Shown here: piece after piece, positions 56,455 to 64,000 of the stretch
Layout: each line of letters starts with the position of its first letter
Numbering within the stretch: the first letter of the stretch is position 1
Source of the DNA: Alternaria dauci
Taxonomy: Eukaryota > Ascomycota > Dothideomycetes > Pleosporales > Pleosporaceae
Direction: 5' to 3'
Assembly: GCF_042100115.1 (NCBI RefSeq)
Contig: NC_091272.1
Coordinates: forward strand, 496,001 to 560,000
DNA length: 64,000 nucleotides
Position numbers and translations under genes: made by a program
Notes under the pieces: generated by a model
Database searches by the model: none
What the model saw: only the letters and a program-made list of their open reading frames with translations
Told to the model about the DNA's origin: nothing

Positions 56455-57026
56455 GCGATCTGGTAGATACCCCCGTCATGCTAGGGAACAAGCATCACAA
56501 AGTATTCAAACGTCTCCACAATTCTGTTCTTGAGCTAATGAGACTGGCGTAATACGAAGGACCAGCCAGTAGTGCGTTTACCCAGGGAAAACTTCGCAGC
56601 GCTAAAATCGGCCCCTTCCGGAGTCGCACCGGCACGATTCACAGCAAACTAGCCTGTCTACCAAATCATATGGCGATGCCTGATTTCTGTCAAAAGAAAA
56701 GGGTCTGTGACTGAGCATAGCTACTGGCATTGTTCGATGCATAGGTACCTAGCCATTCAGATATTCCAGGACGCCCCGAAAGTCGCGCACTATGTACTGT
56801 GATGTTCGTACGATACTCAGCAACTTCATGCAGCGCCACCACAAGGTGGTCCAGGCTTGTAGTAGATTTACATGACGTGCTTTGATGGCGCGAAAGAGAA
56901 TTTCTTGGTCGACAAGGGACAAGAGCATATGAGTACATGTCGTCCAGAAAGATTTTTATTGTAGCCACAGAGTAGTGACCCGCGGCCTTTATTGCCTGTG
57001 CGTCTCTGAACCCTTTCCCCGCAAAC
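56455..57026. other. intergenic, nothing recognised
   Basis: 572 nt upstream of the permease. No recognisable elements. Confidence 0.4.
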
Positions 57027-58690
57027 ATGTTGGACCACATCCGAGACATCGAGAGTTCGCCCCATATCGACTACCATCATTCCGACGATGGTAAACCAAT
57101 TATCGAGCCACAACTGAATGTGGGTGGCCATGGTGCTACCCAGCGCCGCCTAAAGGACTATCATGTCACCATGATTGGATTTTGCTCTGGAATAGGGACA
57201 GGACTCTTCATCGGAACAGGCTCTGCATATGCAAATGCCGGACCGGCAGGATTGTTGCTCGCCTATCTCGTTGTCGGGAGTGTCTTGTGGTGTGTCATGC
57301 AAAGCGTTGCAGAGATAGCCACTGTGGTCAGTATCCTACAACGGTTCATCCCAGAACTGTGCTCAGAATTACCTAGATTCCCACTGCTGGCTCATTCCCG
57401 CATTTTGCAAGCCGCTTCATTGACCCGGCGGTCGGGTTCTCGTTGGCTATAAGCTATGGCTATTGCTACACTATATCCATTGCCGCCGAATGCTCAGCGT
57501 CAGCAATCCTGGTCGGCTACTGGACCGACATGTCACCTGCCATCGTCATTACCATCAGTCTTGTCCTCATCCTTGCCATCAACCTGCTTAGCGTGCGCTG
57601 GTTCGGTGAATCTGAAGTCGCTGCGGGTACTATCAAGATTGCGTGCTTCCTGGGCCTGGTCCTGGTTTCAATCGTCATAACGTCTGGAGGGGCACCGAGC
57701 GGCGAGACCATTGGATTCCGCTACTGGAACAACCCGGGAGCTTGGGTGGACTACAATGGAATCACTGGATCGACGGGTCATTTTTTGGGATTCCTGGCAT
57801 CGTTCGTCAACGCAGCGTTCTCCTTCATCGGTGTCGAGGTGGTGGTCATCACAGCTGCCGAGAGCATCAATCCACACGTGGCCATCCCAAAGTCCGCCAG
57901 ACGAGTCACATTCCGCATCGCCCTGTTCTACATCCTGGGTGCTCTTCTCATTGGAATCATTGTCGACCCCAGGGATCCCGGTCTCGTATCAGACACTGGC
58001 AACGCCAACTCTTCACCCTGGGTCATCGCCATCAAGCAGGCTGGCATCAGCGTTCTTCCTTCAATCGTGAACGCTTGTATCCTTATATCTGCCTGGTCCG
58101 CAGGTAACTCTTACTGTTGGGTCGGGTCTCGTATCATTGTCGCGATGACAACGGATCGCCAACTCCCACAATTCTTCGGTCGTACCTGGAGCAACGGAGT
58201 GCCCTACTGGGCGGTCCTCGCTTCGTGGATGTTTGGGCCTCTCGCATATCTCAGCCTGGGAAGCGGTGGCGCCGCGCAAGCCTTTGGATGGCTAGTGAGC
58301 CTCAGTACAGTCGCAGGCTTGATTGCTTGGGCAACATTATGTTTCTGCTTTATCCGCTTCTATGCTGCCATGAAAGCGCAAGGAGTCAGCCGAGACACCC
58401 TGCCCTGGAAGAGCCCGTTCCAACCATTTACTGCCTGGTACGGGTTCATCGGCTCTACTATCATTACTCTGATTACAGGGTTTCCTGTTTTCTTGAAGGG
58501 AAACTGGAATACAGGTGACTTTATCGCCTCGTACATTGGCATTCCACTTTTCATAGTGCCGATCATAGTTTGGAAACTGTGGCACAAGACACAAGTGAGT
58601 ACACATCTCTTCTGATAAGCGAATTTCGCTGACATACCATAGTTCGCGCGTGCTAAGACCATTGATCTGCATTCTGGACGTCTTCACTGA
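57027..58690 (+). CDS. amino acid permease (AAP/YAT family)
   Basis: Three exons: 57027-57326, 57377-58594, 58643-58690 (521 aa); donors GTCAGT and GTGAGT, both phase 0. The N-terminus is hydrophilic with the typical RRLKDYHVTMIGFCSGIGTG start of TM1 (about 40-60), including the substrate-binding GxGxG. EIATVIPTAGSFPHFASRF spans the first junction, as expected. I count twelve membrane helices. The C-terminal exon restores the family tail (FARAKTIDLHSGR). It imports amino acids across the plasma membrane with protons. Substrate range cannot be read from sequence. Confidence 0.92.
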
Positions 58691-59018
58691 GCGCAGACTG
58701 TATAACTGGTAGTCGTCTAGACCCAGGTGTTTTTTGTTTAGCAGGGGGCAACAGCGTATTCTCACGGAAGTCATGAATCCACAGCGAAGTAAAACCAGTG
58801 TAGCTCCAATTCACCATATCATATTGCAGACCAACATTCGATACGTGGTCCAAGTGCTTACCATTTTCGCTCTTCTTCATGCTTCAAAGCATGATTCAAT
58901 CCTGCTCGTGAAATATGAGCAGTACTGCGATAAATTCAGCGAGGCCGTTCGTAGAAAAGAGCACATACCTATGTCATTGAATCGACGCGAGCAGCATGTA
59001 TGCATACCGCTGCTATCT
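58691..59018. other. 3'-to-3' intergenic, nothing recognised
   Basis: 328 nt between the converging permease and HET genes. No structure seen. Confidence 0.4.
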
Positions 59019-60884
59019 TTATTCTGTTGGGGCGCGTCTGAATCCCAAGGCAGCCAAAACTAAAGACCGCGAGACTCGATTCACAGAGGGGTCAGAAGTG
59101 AACGAGTCCTGGTCGGCATCTGTTTGCGTGTTATCCGAATGTCTCATTTTGAGCCATTTACGTCTAGCTTTGAATTCTTCTACCGCGACACTCTCGTATA
59201 GACCACCCTGTTCAATGTCCACTATGAACATGTCTTGTAGTAATATCTTCTTAGGCGTGATCGTTACTTTTAGGTCGAAGTCTGACCGGGTGACATTGTC
59301 GGCCACATACACTTCGTTGGATTGTTGCATTACAATTCTTTCTCTTAACTTAGCGTATTGGTGGTAGTCCACTGGTCCACACATTTGGGTGCTGTACCAC
59401 GCGTGAGGTTTCGCTTCGCTATCATGCTCATCTTGTGTACATCCAAATGTAAGAGAAACGACACAACCGGCCTTTCGCAATTGCTTGTTCAGTAGCGAGG
59501 GGAATGTCAGCTGTAGTCTCGCTTCCCACGAGCTAGCCACTGAATCGTCTCGTTTGCCTTGTAGTATTTTGTCCTTTTCGTTCCAAGCTTCCTTCGGGAA
59601 ACACTGGCTTATGTACGAGTCTGGAGGGAGCGTTCGAATGAGAAAGCCGAATCGCCGCCGGACGCTATCCGAGATGGCCGCAGTGCTATTGTTTCTCATG
59701 TATATCTCTCTGGTAGATATGGTAGCAGGTAACGACGCCTCTGAGATCAAGGAAACGCGGGTATCCGTGTCTCGAAGATAGACATTTGCAGACAGATATC
59801 GCAATGGGATAATCACGATGCGATTAAAATCGTGTATAAGGTGGCATCGGAGGACCGCCCAGACTATGTCGGGACCAGTCAATATCATGACTGGTGAGCG
59901 CAGCGGTCGCATGGTCAAGCGATCGTCATCGTTGAGCTGCTGGGTTTCGAATAGCGGTAGCCATATACGTAGCCCTCGATGTGTCATGGTATAAGGGGGG
60001 ACTGGAACGTCCGACGCGAAGGGTACCAGTTGGCTTGCTTCGCTGAAATCATCAGGGTCGTTCGCGAGTACGTCCAAAGATGTACCGGAGTGCGTACTTT
60101 CCCACGCAAAGAGCGTTTCGTCCTCTGATAGCTTCATGATCTCTTCCTGCAATCTTCTAAACGCCTTTACTTTTCCCTCGCCATACAACAATGGCATGTT
60201 GACATCGAATATTCCCAGGAGGGAATATGCAATGTCTTCAGGCCTTGTCGCACGTCTGCCTGCCGCCCAAGACATTCTCATACTGATGCTTGCGCTCTGT
60301 AGGCTCTGTCCCTCCAGGTACTCAGTGGGAACGCCCGTGATCTCCGAGATAGACTCAGCAAGACTAGTCTTGCTCCCGAATAGTTCCCAATTATTGGAGT
60401 AGAATTTCATACCATCCCGACCAGAAGAGTTGATGCTTCTTGGAGCGAGTAACTCCTGAAGCGTCCATGCTCGTTTGAACCATTTACTGCCGGCGAAATG
60501 TGCGGGCAATTCTGTGTCGGCGCCGATTCCAATCGTTTCTGAAGGCTTTAGTCTGGGAAGATAGGTGTCGGCAAGATAGGCATAGCATTGCGCAGAGTTC
60601 CTGTACCATGAGAACATGCTGTTGATAGCCTCCGAAAGCTCAGCACTGCTGCTTTTATCTATGCAACATGTGTCAATCCACGCATACTGATATCCATCTT
60701 CAATGGCAAGCTCGCACGTCTTTTGGAGCTTTTCAAAGCCTTTCTTCTTCCCAGCTTGTTCTAGATCGTCCAGGTCAGAGAATACGACTTCTTCGTCCTC
60801 CCAGCAGTGAGAAAGAATGGCATATGGCGGAATTTTGTTGAAGAAGGTCTTCAATTTCAAAGTACGTGTATTGAGGAGCCGCAT
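59019..60884 (-). CDS. HET-domain protein
   Basis: Single exon, 621 aa, ATG 60884. The upstream open part to 61046 has no ATG, and MRLLNT is a typical HET start. The HET domain (about residues 15-165) shows YAILSHCWEDEEVVFSDL, a GYQYAWIDTCCIDKSSSAELSEAINSM block and FKRAWTLQELLAP, all intact. A region with RPEDIAYSLLGIFDVNMPLLYGEG follows (about 230-260), also conserved in this family. The rest (about 300-621) is a mixed C-terminal part without ankyrin, WD or NACHT repeats. HET proteins trigger cell death in non-self recognition in fungi. No partner gene is recognised beside it. Confidence 0.92.
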   Translation of the reverse strand: MRLLNTRTLKLKTFFNKIPPYAILSHCWEDEEVVFSDLDDLEQAGKKKGFEKLQKTCELAIEDGYQYAWIDTCCIDKSSSAELSEAINSMFSWYRNSAQCYAYLADTYLPRLKPSETIGIGADTELPAHFAGSKWFKRAWTLQELLAPRSINSSGRDGMKFYSNNWELFGSKTSLAESISEITGVPTEYLEGQSLQSASISMRMSWAAGRRATRPEDIAYSLLGIFDVNMPLLYGEGKVKAFRRLQEEIMKLSEDETLFAWESTHSGTSLDVLANDPDDFSEASQLVPFASDVPVPPYTMTHRGLRIWLPLFETQQLNDDDRLTMRPLRSPVMILTGPDIVWAVLRCHLIHDFNRIVIIPLRYLSANVYLRDTDTRVSLISEASLPATISTREIYMRNNSTAAISDSVRRRFGFLIRTLPPDSYISQCFPKEAWNEKDKILQGKRDDSVASSWEARLQLTFPSLLNKQLRKAGCVVSLTFGCTQDEHDSEAKPHAWYSTQMCGPVDYHQYAKLRERIVMQQSNEVYVADNVTRSDFDLKVTITPKKILLQDMFIVDIEQGGLYESVAVEEFKARRKWLKMRHSDNTQTDADQDSFTSDPSVNRVSRSLVLAALGFRRAPTE

Positions 60885-61988
60885 CTTCAAGGTCGGATGT
60901 ATGACTGCGTTCTGCAACTCGGCGCAATCGTGCGCTTGGAGCGCTGGAAGCGGATCGTTGAGTACCCAGCTGGCAGGCTGAAGTGAGGGGGCTAGGCTGT
61001 CGCCGCTGTAGGACAACCGAACAACCTTCTCATTGTAAAGAATCACACGTAGATCGACGGAATACTGAAGCTGAATCGCATAAGTTGATGAGCATAGAGG
61101 GCATGATGGTCACTGCTATGAGGAAGGTGGGGTAGGCTCGCAGGACACATGGTCCCAGCTCCGCCAAGGCTCTCGCTTCAAAACGCGCAAGATCCTTCCA
61201 CCCAGCTTACAGCTCCCTCAATCTCTTTCTCACCAGTCACAGCAGCCTCGATCATGGCATGAGCCAGAGGGCTATGTACCGGCATTACTTCCTGTGCGAT
61301 TAATGTATCGCGGATATACATGCGCATCCACCATGTCAAAACTAACAGCAGAACGCTTCGTGACACTGCACTAGCTCAAGTAAGTCAAAGTCCTCCTTTT
61401 TCCAGCATTTTCCCCATCTCAATATGATGATTACAATACAAATCACAAGTTTCAAGACGGATCGGAGAAGGTTTCACGGCCTTTATTGAATGAGTATTTC
61501 CTGTCTGATTAGAGATAACCCACGCCTGTCACGTAACCACACCGACTACAGTGCAAAATCGCTGACAAGTTTCATCAGGCCCATTACAGTCACTCAGCAA
61601 GAATAGTCTATAGAAATCCATAGCCATGTCATTCAATGGAATCCTGTTTCATCTTATAAAAGCCACATCCTTTCGCCGCGTACCCTTTCCATAACCAGAC
61701 GCAAAGAACAGAGAATCGCAAGAGAAGCAGGCAGGTACTGTTGATTCTCATCTTGATTTTCATTTTACTGGTACATTTACACAACATCGACTAAAGGAAA
61801 AGCAAGATTGCGTCCGAAGTAAAAGAGAACGATACCAAGATGCAATTAATCCCTTTTAGCGCCGAGTCCAGATCCTTTCCACCCAATATACGTTCCCGCA
61901 ATCGTTGTTGTCCTTACTCTGCCGGTTCCAACTCATCCGAGTTTGCGCCACGTTCAATACCATGTCCATTTCACTCGTGTAGGGAGGC
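60885..61988. other. intergenic, about 1.1 kb
   Basis: Promoter of the HET gene and 3' region of the next minus-strand gene. A-rich and T-rich patches near 61430-61500; nothing else recognised. Confidence 0.45.
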
Positions 61989-63014
61989 TTAATCCTCAGC
62001 CATATTTACCGACGCTTTGTTAGTCCTGCCACTGCGACGAGGTGTACCGTCAGCGGTGGCAGCCTTCTTGGGTGCCTTCTTCTTTGCCGGCTCCTTCTTC
62101 TCCTTCTTCGGACGGCCGCCCTTCTTGGGAGTGGGCTTCGTCTCGGCTTCATCCTTGTCCTCATCCTTGTTCTCACCTTCGGCCTCAGGCTCGTCAGTCT
62201 TTGCCTTCTTTTCTGCAGGCTTCTCGTCGGCATCTGTGCCGTTGGTCTTATCCGCTGACTCCTCAGCCTTGCGCTTGTCGCCGGCCTGGGGTTCGTCGTC
62301 CTTGTCGTCGGCTGCAGGCTTGTCGTCGGACTTGTCTTTTGTCGCGTCGTTCTTGGCCTCTTCTTTTGACTCCTCCTTGGACTCTTCGGTCTTGGAGTCG
62401 CCGTTGGTTTGCGCCTCTTCCTTCTTCTCTTCACTGTCTGGCGCGTCCTTCATTTCCTCGTCCTTCTTCTCGGCTTCAGCAGGCTTGTCATCATCCTTCT
62501 TCTCCGACTTGTCCTCGGTCTTTTCCGACTCAGCTTCCTTGTCGCCTTCTTTGGAGTCGCCGTTAGCTTGTTCACCATTGGCACCGTCGGCCTTTTCGTC
62601 GATCTGGAGTTCGGAAGCGCGCTTCACGACATCGTTGCCAGAGCGCTCGACGTGGACAGCGGGATTTTCAGGTGAGGCGTTCTTCTTGATGGTGTTGCCT
62701 TTGTTTGATTCGATGGCGATCTCGCCTTGGTCCTTGACCTCGGCAACTTCACCGCCGGGCTGTCCTGAGCCCCAGTTCCATGAGACTGATGAATCGCACG
62801 TCAGCAATGATCTCCAGAATGATTTTTGAGGGCATGTTGGATGCGACTGAGAACGTAGCCACGCGCGGAGATCGGCAATCGTTGCGCTTGCTGGCGCGCA
62901 ATGCGCCTGGCAAGAGGGTGGCAGGCGCAGCTACTATGTACACGAGGAAGTCTCGGATTGCAGAGGTAGGAGGAACGTACCCTTGTCTCCTTGTTGGATT
63001 TCAGTGTCAGTCAT
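61989..63014 (-). CDS. HVA1/TUDOR-domain (DUF2945) protein with charged tail
   Basis: Two exons, 63014-62981 and 62785-61989 (276 aa), with a long 195-nt intron (GTACGT...ATCAG). Residues about 5-70 form the hypervirulence-associated-protein TUDOR domain: GDKVSWNWGSGQPGGEVAEV, an Asn/Lys-rich hinge, then ENPAVHVERSGNDVVKRASEL. The remaining 200 residues are almost only Lys, Glu, Asp, Ala and Ser. They end with an AT-hook-like KKGGRPKK motif and basic runs (about 235-265), then RRSGRTNK. The usual family length is about 70-100 aa, so the tail is unusual. A nuclear DNA-associated role is plausible, not shown. Confidence 0.85.
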
Positions 63015-63504
63015 TGCGAGTGATGCAGCTCGGCAGGCGCAGGTGGTATGAGATGACGTTATGCTTCGCAAAGCAGCGTGGGAAGTCGCGAGGACGGTAC
63101 AGGGAAGCAATTGGTGCGCGTAAAGCTCGGAAGGATAGTGTGATGGGTAGAGATGATGCGCAAGGCGTGGAAAGAGACGCGACGGGTTGTGTGGAAGAAA
63201 CGAGAAGAATGGAAGCCGAGAACCTGAGTGCTGGGAAAGTGAGCTTGAAGATCGGAAGCTGCGGTCCTGAGGTTTGATTGGCCGCCCTGGCCCACAAACG
63301 TGCCTTCCCCATACAAGGTGGCTGGCAGATCGAGCCACGGCGTCATCTGCCGGCCTGTGCGTCGTTCGGCTATATTCTCGAAATACATCCTTGTCGATCG
63401 CTTCCTTCAGGATGAGGTGCAAGACGGCATCTCACGATACACAAAAGAAAGGCGTCAGAGATGGTATTGCGTCTTATTCGCGGTTGGATGTCGTGCACCT
63501 GCGT
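63015..63504. other. intergenic, promoter of the HVA1 gene
   Basis: 490 nt between the HVA1-type start and the stop of the next minus-strand gene. Nothing distinctive recognised. Confidence 0.4.
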
Positions 63505-64000
63505 TTAAATCTTGCCTCCCATCACTTCCTGCAGCCTGTGGCTGTGTTCGTAGTCGAACGCCGTTACCAAAGCCACGAGATGGCTTGCTGCTGCGAGAAC
63601 AACCAATACATGGAAGATCTGATGGCTTGAGCCCCAAATGTCGTATTTCCCGGGATTCCACTTCTCAGGTATCCTCGCCGCATAGATAGCTGCGCCAGCA
63701 ATATACAGCGCGCCCTGCAGAAGAACCCAATCCAGCCCAATGCTCTTTCGCAAAGATTCAACCCCATACAGTCGAACGCCGTGCAGTACGGGAAACACGG
63801 CAGAAAGACCCATGAGCACAAACATGAGAGCTCGGAAAGGCCGCAAAGCAGGCGTGCGGAACTTGGGGTGTGTCGCTACGACGGACGTGCCAGCTGCCAG
63901 TGTCGTAATCATGGTCCAGTACGTTCTTCGCAACTCTGGTTCGCTGCCAAACGCGTAGTAAATAACCGGTATGAAGCTCCCCCAGATCAAGAACACAATG
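63505..64000 (-). CDS. PAQR/Izh-family (adiponectin-receptor-like) protein, partial
   Basis: Partial: the 5' part is past the window end, and the visible 165 residues run to the stop at 63505-63507. Four to five hydrophobic helices are seen. The last two carry HQIFH (in YDIWGSSHQIFHVLVVLAAASH), the HxxxH zinc-binding motif of PAQR proteins. Preceding elements (PEKWNPGKYDIWG) are also typical. Fungal Izh proteins affect zinc and lipid homeostasis in the ER and plasma membrane. No visible ATG is the true start. Confidence 0.85.
   Translation of the reverse strand, partial: IVFLIWGSFIPVIYYAFGSEPELRRTYWTMITTLAAGTSVVATHPKFRTPALRPFRALMFVLMGLSAVFPVLHGVRLYGVESLRKSIGLDWVLLQGALYIAGAAIYAARIPEKWNPGKYDIWGSSHQIFHVLVVLAAASHLVALVTAFDYEHSHRLQEVMGGKI

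Noticed and set aside
62017..62829. 270-codon open frame on the plus strand, Ser/Phe-rich
   Set aside because: It is the antisense of the Lys/Glu/Ala tail of the HVA1 gene (GAA/AAG codons read as TTC/CTT), not a gene.
1..64000. CRISPR arrays, insertion sequences or prophage
   Set aside because: None found. The window is eukaryotic nuclear DNA; apart from the possible MITE at 50825-51020 I saw no transposase, reverse transcriptase or LTR pair.

Overview
This window is nuclear DNA of a filamentous ascomycete (Pezizomycotina; a Dothideomycete such as a member of the Pleosporales is my best guess, from gene content and not proven). The signs are short introns of about 45-195 nt with GTAAGT/GTATGT-type donors, CTAAC/CTAAT branch sites and AG acceptors, monocistronic genes on both strands, a tRNA-Phe with a short intron at the usual place, and typical fungal families (HET, DUF3433, PTH11-like rhodopsin, Ish1/Msc1, HVA1). 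All exon boundaries were derived by hand from splice signals and reading-frame continuity. Every multi-exon model closes in frame, but none has transcript support.

Layout. 0.2-7.6 kb: tRNA-Phe, a cyclin-L-like protein, two disordered hypotheticals, a mitochondrial-presequence protein and a secreted or lumenal Ish1-repeat protein. 8.6-13.8 kb: a run of secretory genes, namely a small helical secreted protein, a five-exon cysteine-rich gene broken by an in-frame TGA, a second small cysteine-rich protein and a Thr-rich wall or adhesin-like protein. 14.4-17.5 kb: a coiled-coil hypothetical and a membrane hypothetical. 18.4-28.7 kb: four hypothetical genes. Three of them (A 18449-21016, B 22665-24440, C 27616-28693) share an N-terminal module with an intron at the same place and phase, so this looks like a local, diverged gene family. 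28.8-39.3 kb: a rhodopsin-type 7TM protein, a cytochrome P450, a DUF3433/SPRAY-type membrane protein and the GTPase Arl1. 40.8-43.6 kb: a small hypothetical, a relic of a Con7-like zinc finger and a large basic/acidic nuclear-type protein.

44.6-58.7 kb is a metabolic neighbourhood: secreted FAD-linked oxidase, sugar/quinate-type transporter, FMN alpha-hydroxyacid oxidase, O-methyltransferase, monocarboxylate-type MFS transporter and amino acid permease. No PKS, NRPS or terpene backbone and no pathway regulator is present. It could be a catabolic or tailoring cluster, or chance. A palindromic MITE-like element lies inside it. The right end carries a HET-domain protein, an HVA1/TUDOR protein with a long charged tail and an AT-hook-like motif, and a PAQR/Izh membrane protein cut by the window edge.

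The best leads for something undescribed are the three-paralog module at 18.4-28.7 kb, the broken cysteine-rich secreted gene at 9.3-9.8 kb, and the metabolic cluster that lacks a backbone enzyme.
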